The notes under the pieces were generated by a model. That model was given only the letters and a program-made list of their open reading frames with translations. It did not search any database and was not told the DNA's origin. Positions 44,890 through 57,401 of a stretch of DNA of 64,000 nucleotides are shown piece after piece (the first letter of the stretch is position 1; the number at the start of each line of letters is the position of its first letter). Source of the stretch: Rhizophlyctis rosea. Its lineage: Eukaryota; Chytridiomycota; Chytridiomycetes; Rhizophlyctidales; Rhizophlyctidaceae. Position numbers and translations under genes: made by a program. The stretch is from positions 85,725-149,724 of the forward strand of contig JADGJC010000077.1 in assembly GCA_027596075.1 (NCBI GenBank), written 5' to 3'.

Positions 44890-45685
44890 TTTGACAGTGT
44901 CGTTTAAGAGGGAAGACTTACAGTGAGGGGAACGCTCGCCGTGTCGGGCTTTTAAAGTGATGGAGTGACGGATGTTTGCTCGGAGGATGGCTTGAGGAAG
45001 GAAGCACGCCAAGCAACATGGCTGTTGGCTGGTTGAAGTCTTTCACCCCCTTGCTGCTTCATGAAGGGCCAACCCCAACCACACCTGCAGCAAAGCACTG
45101 GTGGCGGATAGTGCGCGTACGCGTCACGGAGGGGCTGAGAGGGGGAGTGGTCTGAGTGGTCACAGACTCATCATAATCCCCGTTGCAGCAATGAATGTGT
45201 TCCACCTGGATTGGCGGGGTGTCACTGTGCCACTCGGGCCAATTTGCCACAATTTGGGAATCGCCAACTGACCAATCAGATTGCGTCTGCAGGCAGCATG
45301 GGGGTTGCTCCTTCTCTTGCGTCGGCTTTGGATAGCGAGATTGAATCAGTCAAGAATTTTGAATACGTGATGGAGAAGAAATAGGGTTTTTGAGTTAACT
45401 ACTCCCATGTGGGCAGCGGAGCAAAGCGAAGGAGTAGAAGAACAATGTGGCCAATCATAGTGTTTGGGAGATGGGTATGACGCCATGACGCAGTCCAAAA
45501 CATTCCGAGACCATTCGCAAACACAGATAGATAAGCATATCAACAATGGAATTGATTCAAATGCTGTACAAACATGATCTTGAATGCTATAGTCATAGAT
45601 ACATGCACTTTATTAACAAATAATTACACATTCCTCCATGTGCTATCTACATATGCAATAACTAAGAATCACACCAACAGCGCCT
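44890..45685. other. No supported gene
   Basis: About 800 bp between the DUF2235 start and the 3' end of the ABC transporter. It holds the DUF2235 promoter and an AT-rich transporter 3' flank. Only short shadow ORFs. Confidence 0.4.
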
Positions 45686-48600
45686 CTAAACCTTTTTATC
45701 CTTCCCCATTCCTTCCCTCCTCCTGACTTCCGCATCCCACGCTAACCCTCGCAACAGCTCCTGTGCCTCTGCTCCCATTTCCCCTACCATCCGCCTGAAC
45801 CACGCTCCCGGATCTTCCGGATCTTTTTCTAGAAGTGACCACGGCGAGCCCACCTCTACAATTCGTCCATCGTCGAGGACGAGGATTGTGTCGTAGTCTA
45901 TTACTGTGTTGAGCTGTAACAGGAATGATGTGAGCTTGATCTCAACGAACAAACGCAATGGCAATCACTTTCCAAAACACAAGCAGACACACTTACCCTA
46001 TGCGCAATAGTCAAAACCGTAGCTCCACCAAACAACCCCCCTTCCCCACCCTCCCTAACAGCATTCTGAATAATCCCATCAGTCCTCAGATCAACACTAC
46101 TCGTTGCCTCATCCATCACAACAATTTTCGTTTTCTTCAATATCGCCCTCGCTAAACAAATCAACTGTCGTTCCCCTACACTCCAGTTACTCCCGTTTTC
46201 CGATACTGGTGCGTCGAGTTTAGCTGGTAATTGGGATACGCGGTCTTTTAATTCGACCGCCGCGAGGACGGACCAGATTTGTTCGTCTGCGTGGGCGGAG
46301 AAGGGGTCGATGTTGAAGCGGAGGGTGCCGTGGAAGCAGAAGGGGTCTTGCGGGATTATGGAGAGGCGGGATCGGAGGTCTTCGAGGCCTAGGGAGGAGG
46401 TTTGGAGGTTGTCGATTGTCATGCTGCCTGCCGGGGTGGGCTCGACGATTCGGAAGAGGGCTTGGAGGAAACTGGATTTCCCTGCTCCGGTTCGGCCGAC
46501 GATTCCGACGCGGGTGCCGGGTGGGATGGTTAGCGTGAGGTTTTTGAGGACTGATTTGGCGCTTCGGGGGTATGTTAGGGAAAGGTTGGTGAGTTTAATT
46601 TCGCCGGTGGAGGGCCAGCAGGGGGGTGGGCGGGTTTCTGTTATTAGTGGTGCTTCTTCTTCTAAACGGGTATACTCCAACACCCTCTCAACGCTAATCA
46701 TTAAGTTCTCCACCTCGGCACTCTGCCTCACCGCCCACTGCAACAACCCAATCAATTGCATCACATAACTCAATAGCAATCCCACACTCCCACCCGTCAA
46801 TCCTATCTTTCCGCCTCCACCGCCCTTCATGCCTACCGCGAAAAATGCAATAACGGCAAGGAAGGCAGCGGCCATGATGTCGAGACGGAACCCCAGCCAG
46901 CGAGCTGATGAAAGGAACATGAAGAATATGCGGGTGTTGTTGTTTTGGAGGGAGATGAAGTTTGTGATGAAGCGTGGTGCGGCGCGGAAGGAGCGGATTG
47001 TGGAGAGACCTTCGAGGGTTGAGGGGATGTTTGAGTAGCTGGGGAGGGAACGAAGATCATTAAATTAGTTACAAAAAATCCCCGCCCATACCGATCGTTC
47101 CAAAGCGTCACAATAAATAGAGTACTTACACAGGACTCCTCGTAACACTTTCCAACCTCTTGATCTGCCTGCTCGTCGCTAAATAGTACTTCCGCAAATA
47201 AACAAATAAAACGAAGATGACGGGAATTAGGATGAGAACGTAAGGTATGATAACGACACTGATAATCAGCGTGCCGATAATCATGAAGAAGCATTGTGTG
47301 AAATCGTAGAATGTTTGTGGGAGGAGTTCGTCGATTTGGGAAGTGTCTTTAGAGAAGCGGCTGTTAGAGGTGTGGTTAGTCGGGTCAGAGGATAGGTTGA
47401 GGGATCAAAGGGGAAGTGGTCGGGAGACTTACTTCATGACTCGACCATGCGGATTAGTTTGGAAGAACGACATGGGACTTCGGAACACTCGCCAACACAT
47501 CTCCTCGAACAACTTCCTCCCACTCCTCCAACAAACCTCGAAAAATCCAACGCCCCGTAACATGCCCAACACTACCGTCGTCACCGCTAAACCAATATAC
47601 ACCATCGGGTTGATGCGTTGCACTTGTTGTTGGAGTGGGAGGTTGGACCAGTGTGATAACCACCAGTCTGTGCAGACTCGGAAGGCCTCGCCGGTTAGGA
47701 GGGAGAGGAGGAGGGAGAAGAGGATTAGGGGGGAGGTGGAGGAGCGGAAGTAGGTGTAGTAGGTGGAGAGCGGGATTGTGCCGGTTGTTATGGTTTCTTT
47801 TGTGAGTTCGGTTTGGGGGGCGGTGGATGGGGACAGGGATTGGGTCGTTTTGGGATGGGTTGTTTGGTCAGTGTCGACTTTGGTTCCTTCCGAGTCGCTG
47901 CCGCTGCTGGTTTTGTCTTCGTGGATAATGTCAGGGGTACCGATTTCTCCATGTCCTCCGTCATCGACTTGATTATCCACTTCAACACGTCCCCAAAACT
48001 CCTTCATGGTGTCCGCAAATTCGCTCCCTTCAACCTTCATGACATCCTCATACTTCCCCTGCGTAACACACTTCCCCCCTTCCAAAAGCACCACCCGATC
48101 GCACTCCCGCACATACTGCAGCTGGTGCGTCACAAGAACGACGGTGCAATCCTTCAGGAGGGTTTGGATGCAGTTTTGGAACAGTCGTCGTCCAACACGG
48201 GTGTCAACTGCCGAGAGGGGGTCATCAAGAAGCACCAAATTCGCTCGCCCATCGAATGGTGTCGTAGAAGTTGCAGCACTCGTCCTCGTAGCATAAACAG
48301 CCCTAGCCAACGCAACCCTAGCTCTCTGCCCCCCACTCAACATAACCCCCCTCTCCCCAACAACACACTCCACACCACCTTCAAATCCCTCAACATCCCT
48401 CTCCATCTCACACCCTTTAATAACTTCCCAGAACCATGACTCATCCCATGCTGAACCGAAAACTACGTTCTCCCGAATGGTGCCAGAGAGGATCCAGGGT
48501 GTTTGAGAAGCGTAAGCTATGCGGTGGGGTGTTGTGGCGAGGGTACCTGAGAGGAGAGTTGTTTCGTGGAGGAGGGAGGAAAGGAGGGTGGATTTTCCGG

Positions 48601-51026
48601 AGCCTATTGGACCGATTATGCAGGTTAGGGTGCGGGGTGGGAGGGTTAGGGTTATGGATTGGAGGGTTGGTTTGAGGGAGGTGATGGGGGTGGGGGTCTT
48701 CTTGTTGATATTGTCGGGGGGTGTTGGTATTTTGATGTTTTCTACTCCGTCTGGGGCGGTGTCGATTACACCCCAGCTGAAGCTGGCTTCCTTGACTACA
48801 ACGGCGGGTTCCTCTCCGCTCTCAGTCCGTGCAGCTTTCAGGATCTCCGCTTCCCCCGCCAGGTCTCGATCTCCAACACCAGCTCCGTCCCTCATGAATG
48901 CCTCAATTCGTTGTAGACTGACCCAACTCTCGCTGACAAATTGTAACGCTTTCGGGAAGAAATTGGCCATAGAAAGGCGCACGGCGGAGATGTAGGTTAG
49001 GAGGGTGAAGATGCGGGAGGGAGTAAGGGGGATAGGGTCGGCGGAGAAGGATTGGGTGTAATGGAAGACAAGGATTGTTGGAAGCATAATGAGGGCTGTG
49101 TGGAGTGCGCAGGTCGGTCAGAAACAGGGATTATGAATATAAGGAGATTGACTGACAGATTGCAAACTTACCAGAGGAGGCAAAGTAAATCCCTTCATTG
49201 ACGGCACGAAGAATGGCAGCTTTACGGATCTCGTGAAGTTCCTGATCGCGAAACTTCTTGACCGCAGCAACAAACGGCCGTTCCCAAGCATACAACTATC
49301 GTCGTATGAAAAATGAAAAGGTTGAGTAAAAACCATATCCGTCAGAGTTACCCCCTTTCTAACAAACAAACAAAACAGCAACCCGCCACCCACTCCCCAA
49401 ACCCACCTTAACAACCAAAACACCCCCCAACATATCACTCAAACTCTTGATCCTCTCATCCCTCCACCTCGAACTCGTCCCCCTCAACTTCCCAAACAAC
49501 CCCGCAAACCCCGCCTGCAACGGCACCAACGCCACCAGCACTCCGACACTCGCAAAACAGCTCCACCCAACCTGTGCGTACATGAAGTAGATTACAATTA
49601 GGATGTGTAAGGGACCGACCCAGACGAAGTGGGCAAAGGGGGCGGCGTCTTCGAAGCGTTGGATGTCGGAGGAGAGGAGGGAGAGGATTGTGCCGGTTGA
49701 TGAGGTGTGGGTTGAGGGGAGGTGGGGGAGGAGGGTGTAGAGGGTTGTTGTGAAGGAGGTGCGGAGGTTGAGGCCGGTGCGCATTGACTGGTGGGGTGGG
49801 GAGGTGGTTAGTTAGTGTAGGTGATCATTAACATGCATGAACCTGGGTACACTTGGATATACTGAGACCCTTGCCACAGTTGAACCGGCCCCGACAACCC
49901 TCCCAACCCGAACCCAAACCCCAACCCAAACCCCAACTCAAACTCCAACCCAAACTCCCCCCAACCACAACCCCGCCAACCCCCAACCCCCACCCACACC
50001 CACCCCCCACCCCCCCCCCAACCTCCCCACACTCACCATATAAAATTCACAATGATGCAACACGGCATGCACGAAAGTGGATAAACTAATTGCCATAGCC
50101 CATAGATAACCTTCTCGTGCTGTGCCGATGGGATTTTGAAACCATTGGAGGAGGTAACCTAGGAAGATTGACGAGAGGGTTGCGAATATTACTTCGAGGA
50201 AGTACGCGAGACCTGCTAGGGAGTATTGAGGGCCGAAGGAGCGGAGCTGTGTGGGTGGTGTGGGGTGTGGGTGTGGGTTAGTGATTTTGTTGTGTGGTTT
50301 GGTGCAGGCTGTTTATATTATTGGGATGGGATCCTGAGGCAGCGGTTGTGATCTGCTTCACAGATTGTCTGAGCCATTCCTCTATTCAAGTCTCCTGTCA
50401 CCAAGGATACTAAGCGCTCTGCGGTCATCTTTCCGCTTGGCGGATACTAGTCAATAGGTGCGCTACATAGTAGGCAGAAAACTTGGAGGAAGTGGCCAAC
50501 TGCACTGATTCCTGAGCTTACCAAATCCGGCCGTTGTGCGAATCACTTTGACGAACCCCTCACAGCAAAACACGACACGGAAACTCACCAAAGCCATCCA
50601 CAGCCTAGCCCGCTTGACACCTCTCTTTTTAACCTCGACATCCCAAGCATTGATCAACTTGTCACTCAAACCTCGAGCCTCATCATACACCTCAACCGCA
50701 GGGAACTCCTCCTCCACTAATTCCCGCTTCACACCTCTCCTCATCATCTCGTTCATGTAGGAATACGTCCATTTTGAGATGAATGAAGATGTAGTTCGTG
50801 TTGGGAGAATTTGAGGAGGGTAGGGAGGGGGAACGGGCCGTGTGAAGGGGGATGTTAGGCGGGAGAGGAAGGATGTTTTCTTGTAGGGTGGAGGGGGTTG
50901 GGTTTCGAGTTCAGTGGTGGGTTTTGTGGGGTGGGAGGGGGGAGGAGTTGGAATGGGAGGTGCCGTTGGGGGTAGCGGGTTTGGAGGCGGGTTGACGTCA
51001 AGTTCTATGTGTTCTGCTCGGGACAT
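45686..51026 (-). CDS. ABCC/MRP-type full ABC transporter
   Basis: ATG at 51026 opens a Pro-rich cytosolic N-terminus (MSRAEHIELDV), then SFISKWTYSYMNEMMRRG, the usual lead-in to an MRP first membrane domain. NBD1: Walker A IGPIGSGKSTLLSSL (about 48.6 kb), signature VMLSGGQRARVALARA (about 48.3 kb), Walker B NLVLLDDPLSAVD, H-loop VTHQLQYV. A second membrane domain lies at about 47.7-46.7 kb. NBD2: Walker A GIVGRTGAGKSSFLQAL (about 46.5 kb), signature WSVGERQLICLARA, Walker B KIVVMDEATSSVD, H-loop TIAHRV. The end is LDDGRIVEVGSPWSLLE and a Lys-rich tail. No N-terminal TMD0 is visible, so it resembles short ABCC4-like exporters of organic anions or conjugates. NBD1 with LLDD where catalytic Glu usually sits is the usual degenerate ABCC site. 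Many introns; I did not fix all boundaries. Confidence 0.9.
49807..50037. repeat. C-rich, telomere-like low-complexity tract in an ABC transporter intron
   Basis: About 49.90-50.03 kb is a near-continuous AACCCC/CAACCCAAAC tract ending in a run of ten C. It lies between exons of the transporter and is non-coding. It resembles a degenerate telomere-like or G-quadruplex-capable repeat on the transcribed (G-rich) strand. Confidence 0.6.
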
Positions 51027-52129
51027 TGCTGGGCTTTGAAATTTTGTTGGAGTGCAATAAAAAACGAGTTATATGCGGCCCAGCCACAACATAGGTATAT
51101 GGACGTGCCCCAGTCGTCCTTGTGCGAAGTGCACCTGTCGCTGCTGCCTGTTTACTTCAGCTCAGACCACAGTATCTGACACTTGTGACCGCGAGGATGT
51201 TCAAGCAACCCACACTCAAACACACTAGATGCAGCCCGTCAACAAGAAAATGAGCACTACCACGACGCAGTAACAGTGTGCGTCACGGAGTTGATAGTGA
51301 GTTGTGAGTACTGTAGTGAAAGTGTGGGGATGGAAGAGGTCGCCAACCCCCAACAAGCTTCTCTCCCTTCCGCGATCCAATGTATGATCCAATGTATGAT
51401 CGAAATTCCAGTGTCTTTGTAAGTGGCTTGTTAGTGGCACAGTGACACTGCATGATGATCTCATTACTAACGCCCAAAGGTGTCATCGGTGACCCCCAAC
51501 CCCACGATCAAAATGATGCTGAAATGTAGGGGGGGGGGGGGATGTAACAACGCGTCACGCCATAACGCCGGGAGAAGAGGTCATGCCATGCATGCCCTTG
51601 CTACCATCCTCCTACTATTTGACGGACCACTGCTACTAATACTACTCGGCACATTTCAATTTCAAATCCCTAATCCACGCACCGGTGGTGAAATTTCGAT
51701 TACTTCGCTGCTGCTTACTCTGCTTGTGAAGTTGTGTGCGTTCAAAATTAATGTAGTATTGCAATAGCTCAATAGGCGAGGTGTGCGAGACCGACCGTCC
51801 ATGAGAGATTTGTCTGCAACGGTGCGTGGTACTTTGATGGATGCGGAGGTCAGATCACTTGGTCCATTCTATTGAGAGGTTAATCATATTAAACATATAT
51901 GCTGTTGAAGTTGTCCTGGACTTTGAGATCTTCTGTACGAGAGCAGATGGGCACAAAGTGCCAAAAAAATTCTCTTCCATGAGGTCCCCCCGGCCAAAAT
52001 CAATTTAAGTTTGGTTGATTGTAAAAATGATGACCTCCTCACCGGCCCATCGAAGTCATGGACTCATGGAAACGGTTCCACAGCTCCCTGTCCTATTTGC
52101 TTAGACCCGTGGCGTAGAACTCGCTTTTG
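51027..52129. other. No supported gene; poly-G and tandem 12-mer
   Basis: 1.1 kb. A GATCCAATGTAT 12-mer is tandemly repeated at about 51374-51400 and a run of about 12 G lies at about 51530. The first part is the ABC transporter promoter. No recognisable protein. Confidence 0.4.
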
Positions 52130-52896
52130 TCCGTACCTTCATCTCCACCCAAATCAAATCACATACGGGATGCCCAAAATTGGCACAGCCGCTCCACATA
52201 CTGGGTCCATGATGTTGAAGATGGTCGACGCGCGCTGCACGTCCTCCACCTTCACGGCGATGAGTACCTAGGCTCTGAAAGCTAAGATGTACACAACGCC
52301 CCACTCTGCTGTCAAATTCTAAGTGCGCTCCGCAACAGTGCGGAATGGTGCCACCGAAACCGTCCAAACCGGGGAGAATTATCGAGACGCGTTTGGTAGC
52401 TGAATGGTACTTGTCTCTTTCCGGTAAGAGGATTTGGAGGTAGAATTGTGAATAGCCAGTAAGACGCGAATAGTAGTGTGCTGGCGCTGTCTTTGAAGAG
52501 GAGGGTGCGTGGGTTGTGCGTTGTGTAGTTGACAATGAGGGATATTGCGAAGGAGAGGATCATCATGATGCCGAGACCGTGGATGCGGCGGGAGATGATG
52601 ATGTCGAAGATTGTGTAGACGAGTGGGGAAATGGCGGAGATGAATCAGACGATGATGAGGGAGAGTTTGTTTTGGAGGGTGAAGTAGAGGGTTAGGGGAA
52701 GGACGAGGTTGGAGCCGAGGTTTAGGACGGTGGTGTAAGGGGTGAACCGGTTTTGACGGGGGAGAGGGCCCCTTGGTGCGGTGTTTTTAGGTGAAAGGGT
52801 AGAATTATCGAGGTCCTTGGGTTCAGTTTCTTTGGAAGGTGGTACTAGGGTCTGAGCTGCTTCTAGATCGGCGGGACTAAAACTGTTGGATGGCAT
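52130..52896 (-). pseudogene. VC0807-like multipass membrane protein gene with an in-frame TGA
   Basis: ATG 52896 opens MPSNSFSPADLEAAQTL and runs to NLVLPLTLYFTLQNKLSLIIV, where TGA (52645-52647) stops it. The same frame continues at once with FISAISPLVYTIFDIIISRR, then MMILSFAISLIVNYTTHNPR, LLFKDSASTLLFASYWLF. The pattern of short helices, a Y/D..I..RR loop, and 'DPR.LL..ES...' is typical of VC0807-type (intracellular septation protein-like) membrane proteins found widely in fungi. A further frame near 52.2 kb (TIFNIMDPVCGAAVPILGIP) looks like the next exon. The stop sits inside a membrane helix with both sides well preserved, so it is recent. Function of the family is unknown. Confidence 0.6.
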
Positions 52897-54467
52897 CTCA
52901 CAATTCTTGATGGTAGTGGGGAGCTGATATCGGTCGAGATGGATTGGACGGTATGACGCTTGCTTTGAGGGGGTGTTGGGGGATTCGCAGTCCGGCTTTT
53001 ATACTTTCAATACTATATCTAGGCACCGGTATGCTGTCTTTCCCATCTCACCTACATACCTATTTCATCCACTCTACCTTGTCTTTCCGTCCTTACGGCA
53101 CCATGGCTTGTGGCAAGGCGGGTCCTCTGCTATGAACTAGGTACATGCGCAAACGCATAGCTGTTGGCCAACGGTCGGAGGAGCGGAGGTTAACATTTGG
53201 TGGTGACGGGTTGGATCGAGACACACAGCCCAGTTCCTTGGCGCAGAAGGGCACTGTTGGCAGTGCTATCATGAACGCAGGCTTCTTATCGTTCCTCCAC
53301 AGATCCTCCGAACAGGGAGAGAATGTGACAGCGGAATACCCACCCGGAGAGGTTGTGAGTCTTTCGGATATGGAAACTTGAAGGAATGGATGTTTCTGTC
53401 TGTGCGCCTTGAAGGACGCGGCCTGGTGGATGCTGCGCACCAATCCTCCAGCACTTCCGGCACCGCACGGATCGCGTCTTGGTGGAGGAACTTTCAGACC
53501 TTACAGTTGTTTGAGTAGTAGGTGCGCTGCCTCAACGGATCATCATACCCTTTTTCGCGTAGTTCTGTCGAAGCCAACTTGTGTATCGCGTTTGGTAGTG
53601 CCACCCACCGCATGCAAGTCGTGAAATTACAACGAGATACCTCGACAGAACCACGCAAAAAACGGTATCAGAAACATTTACCGCAAAAAACAGAAAACAT
53701 TTCGAGGCGCAGTCCAACACACCACCTTCAGTCCGCTTGCGCACAGCGATTTAAGAATTGTAACAATGATCAAATTTAGGGACACAGTCACAACCGGAAC
53801 GTTTTCCGTTCTTTGCGGTATCGAATAAATCCATCATGCCTGTGCGTCCTGATTAAGCAAGGTTGCTTCGACCTAATTTGCACATGCCATCATTGTTACT
53901 GGAATTATAATCAGAAAATGATTGGGAATGGACGATCGGAGCGAAGCCGATATACTGAAAAATGAACAGAAACGGCACAGAGCACTGGGGTTGAGTGGCG
54001 GTCACAATTTGCAACTAATAAGCAGATATTGCTTGTTTGAGCTTTATGAGTTGTTCACGCAAAGAAGGAAGAAAGGTTTTGACCTTTCCCATCCATTTCC
54101 TTCAGAATGTCCGACCTTCGGACAGCGGGGACAGCAATCAATGACCCATGCCCCCAAGCCCTTAAAATCGTTCACGTGACTTCCACCCTCCACGATCCCC
54201 TCCACCTGCCCTCCACCCCACCTCACCCCCGCCTTCGGTTTCTTCCATGTTTTCCACCTCCTTTTGCCCAGCATCAGTAGCATTTCAAACCTGCTGACAA
54301 GCAGCAGAGACTTGACCAAACTCCACCTCCAAGAAGCAGCTGGGTTGGCGACTCTCGAAATAATGGCCCAGGCGGCTGCTTCCATATAAGTTCCCCGGCC
54401 TACTAACCCGACAATTCTTCTGGGCAGCGTCAAGTCATTCTCACTGAAAACCTTCACACCTCCGACA
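52897..54467. other. No supported gene
   Basis: About 1.6 kb with short ORFs on both strands and no recognisable motif. The final 100 bp is the leader of the AAA+ gene. Confidence 0.4.
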
Positions 54468-56447
54468 ATGGTCCTCCCTCCGCCTCCCCCTCCGCCTATA
54501 GCCGCGGCTCCATACCCAGCTCAGAATGCCACAGCCAACGAAATGTTCACCCCTTTCACCAGAACCGGCGCGTTGCCGTCCGATGCGGTGTACGAACTCC
54601 CCACCCCACCTCCTTCTTTGAGCTCTTCCATCTCCCTGAAGACCTTTGTTCGAACCTTCACTTCCTCCTCAGTGTCCCTCAAATCCTACGATGCGTTAAA
54701 ATTATACATGATTCTCCCCCGCTTGCGCTCCCTTCAATATACCATAAACAAGTACAACGAAGGCGTGCGTCACTCCACATCCGCCTTTGAGCAATACTGG
54801 AAACCGCGGACGTTGAATTGGTTGAGTGGGGTGGGCTTTCAAGTGAAGGAAGCGAAGGAGATCATTGTGATTGACGGCTTGGATGACCTTGTTAAGGATA
54901 TGGAGGAAGTTTACAGTGCGGAGATTAGTGATGCACGGGAGAAGATTGCGTCTGGGTTGATTACTTTCGAAGGGCTTGGGGAACTCTATCGGCCTGATAA
55001 CGCAATCGAAGGCCGCACGACACTGGGTGGGACGAATGCGGTCTTTATGGTCACTGATGCATACTACGAGGAACACCGATCGTTGGTGGGGATGGAGAAG
55101 AGTTTTCACATGACGTTGGATTTCATCGCCACGGTCGGGAACCATTTTACGGTTGTTACTTTCACGGAAGTGTTGAGTGGTTGGATGGGCGTTCAAGCTA
55201 GGGCGGTGGGCGACTTGACGTATGCTCCTGTGAAGATGTCCCAGCTGGATGTCTTACGGGCAAGGGGTGAGAAGTATGTTGAATACAGCAGTGGAGGAGC
55301 ACAATTCCTGGCCTACGGCTCGCACACCTTCTTTCTACATTCCACGTCCCGCGGCGGTGGGAGCTCATTGATGGGATCCAGGCAGAGTGTGCTACCGTCC
55401 GGTGGGCGGGTCATGATTGATGCTGCTAGAGGTGCAGAGTTGGGACATTATGCTAGTCAGGGTGTTGATGAGGCTACCCAGGCGATGATCAATAGGGCTG
55501 GGCAGTATAGACGATGGGTGAATACGAGAACTTCTGCAGGTGGGACATCAAAGGCGTCGTCGGATGCCTTACCGCTTTGGTCGACCGTCCCATCGGAACT
55601 ACGGATGTACACCTGGCCGGCTCTCGTTGGATTCAGTTTCTCTGCCAAAGCATGGGGTCACGTCCTTGTATCCGGTCTTACATCCATCAACTTCCAACAT
55701 GACGCCTTCGACCGCCTGGTGCTAGCTGAAGACCGCAAACAGCTCATTCGTGCTCTCGTACGCTTCGGCTCTGATCCCGACACCGAAGATATTGTCTCCA
55801 ACAAACGTGGGGGGTCCATATTCTTACTTCATGGTCCACCAGGTGTTGGCAAGACCCTTACCGCCGAAGCCATTGCTGAAGTCTTACAGCGACCACTGTA
55901 TTATGTTACGATGGGAGAGTTGGGATTGACTCCGGACGATATGGAGAAGAGGTTGACGGATGTGTTGAGTCTTTGTGCGGAGTGGAACGCGTTGGTCTTG
56001 CTAGATGAGGCGGATGTGTTTCTGGAACAGCGCGCCACGTCGGATATCGTTCGGAATGCCATGGTTGTCGTTATGCTTCGCTTGTTGGAATATCATCCCG
56101 GCATCCTCTTCCTTACTACCAACCGAGTTCGATCGTTCGACCCGGCGTTTGAGTCCCGCGTCACTGTTGCATTGCGGTACGACCAGTTATCTTTTGATGC
56201 GCGGAAACAGATCTGGAGGAATTTGTTGGGGAGGGTGAAGATTGGTGTTGCGGAGGGGGTGGATTTTGAGCGGCTGGCGGGACATGTGTTGAATGGGAGG
56301 CAGATTAAGAATGCGGTTAGGTTGGCGGTTGCGTTGGCTAGGGAGATGGAGGCGGAGCAGTTGACGCAGGAGATTTTGGATCGGACGTTGGCGGTTGTGA
56401 ATTTGGGGAGGGAGGATATGAGGAATGATGATTCTTGGCGGGAGTAG
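54468..56447 (+). CDS. Fungal AAA+ ATPase, 659 aa, single exon
   Basis: The N-terminus is a poly-Pro stretch and a Ser-rich segment. About residues 80-430 form a mostly beta domain with WLSGVGFQVKEAKEIIVIDG and NHFTVVTFTEVLSGWMGVQA. It is the type of N-terminal domain paired with AAA modules in many fungal proteins (often listed as DUF7025, from memory). The AAA module has Walker A LLHGPPGVGKT at about 456-463, Walker B ALVLLDEADVFLEQR at about 508, sensor-1 FLTTNRV, and Arg-finger-type FDPAFESRV. The C-terminal lid contains LNGRQIKNAVRLAVALA. It has no transmembrane helix of the Bcs1 type. All ATPase residues are intact. Role unknown; such proteins are expanded in filamentous fungi. It has no introns, unlike its neighbours. 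Confidence 0.9.
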   Translation: MVLPPPPPPPIAAAPYPAQNATANEMFTPFTRTGALPSDAVYELPTPPPSLSSSISLKTFVRTFTSSSVSLKSYDALKLYMILPRLRSLQYTINKYNEGVRHSTSAFEQYWKPRTLNWLSGVGFQVKEAKEIIVIDGLDDLVKDMEEVYSAEISDAREKIASGLITFEGLGELYRPDNAIEGRTTLGGTNAVFMVTDAYYEEHRSLVGMEKSFHMTLDFIATVGNHFTVVTFTEVLSGWMGVQARAVGDLTYAPVKMSQLDVLRARGEKYVEYSSGGAQFLAYGSHTFFLHSTSRGGGSSLMGSRQSVLPSGGRVMIDAARGAELGHYASQGVDEATQAMINRAGQYRRWVNTRTSAGGTSKASSDALPLWSTVPSELRMYTWPALVGFSFSAKAWGHVLVSGLTSINFQHDAFDRLVLAEDRKQLIRALVRFGSDPDTEDIVSNKRGGSIFLLHGPPGVGKTLTAEAIAEVLQRPLYYVTMGELGLTPDDMEKRLTDVLSLCAEWNALVLLDEADVFLEQRATSDIVRNAMVVVMLRLLEYHPGILFLTTNRVRSFDPAFESRVTVALRYDQLSFDARKQIWRNLLGRVKIGVAEGVDFERLAGHVLNGRQIKNAVRLAVALAREMEAEQLTQEILDRTLAVVNLGREDMRNDDSWRE

Positions 56448-57401
56448 GAGGTTGTGGGAAGTTTGGGCTCATTACTTCTTTCGTGATGTAGCTGTTTCGT
56501 TGATATCAGCTGATCCGATGGTGAACAGGCTAAACATAGTGAGCAAGGTTGGGTTGATAACTTGTGCCAGTTCTTTTTCTTACAACAGTGGGAGACTTCC
56601 TATGGTTGTAAATCCACAGAGTTCCAAATCCTAGAGTACTGTTAGGTCCTTGATCGAAACATTCGCGCCGTGGCGGAAGCTTTCATTTGACCTTAGAAAT
56701 TACATAAGAGAGAACGCCTCCTTCGTCTGCTATGTGCCATTGATTGAAGAAGTATGCTCTTTTTTCACTGCCCCATTTTCTCCCACCAACTTACCCATAT
56801 CATCCTCCACAAATCAATGTTCACATGGATACGCTTTTACATCAATATCGCCTTCGATATCAACAGCGGAGTTCTTGGTGGTGGGGTACCTCCACGACAT
56901 GAACAACTTCAGATGGTCATTGTCTCACTTGGGACATGCGCGTTGTTAGCGGTCTGCGATGTCACCTAAGAATCGCTTCCGCTCCAACACAGCATGCGTA
57001 TATAGGTTTCCTTGTGCTACGTTATAAGTGGGTGCGAATCAATTGCTCCCCAGTCTTTGGTGGATTCGACATTTCATAAACTGATCTTGAGCCCACATGA
57101 TTCTAACCGATGATCGGGGACCTGTTTTATTCTATTTCTATTACCTTGATTCATGTATTGAATTGAGCCAGATTTCTAAATAAATACAACTGCCCTCGTG
57201 CGAAGGTTCTCATGCTGAAAATTCTGATCTGCACCCCTTGCCTTTTAGTCTGCACCTCTCCATCAATTTCCGACAGATTCTGGACCCTTTCGAATATAGT
57301 TGACCAGGAACCCCCTGCCATCTCATACCGGCGAAGAATCAAGCCCAAGTTCCCAATTGCTACCACATCATTCCCTTTCAGAACGGAAACGGCCGGGCAA
57401 T
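56448..57401. other. No supported gene
   Basis: About 950 bp between the AAA+ stop and the WSC gene stop (convergent ends). A + strand 99-codon ORF (56650-56949) has no recognisable motif. Confidence 0.4.
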
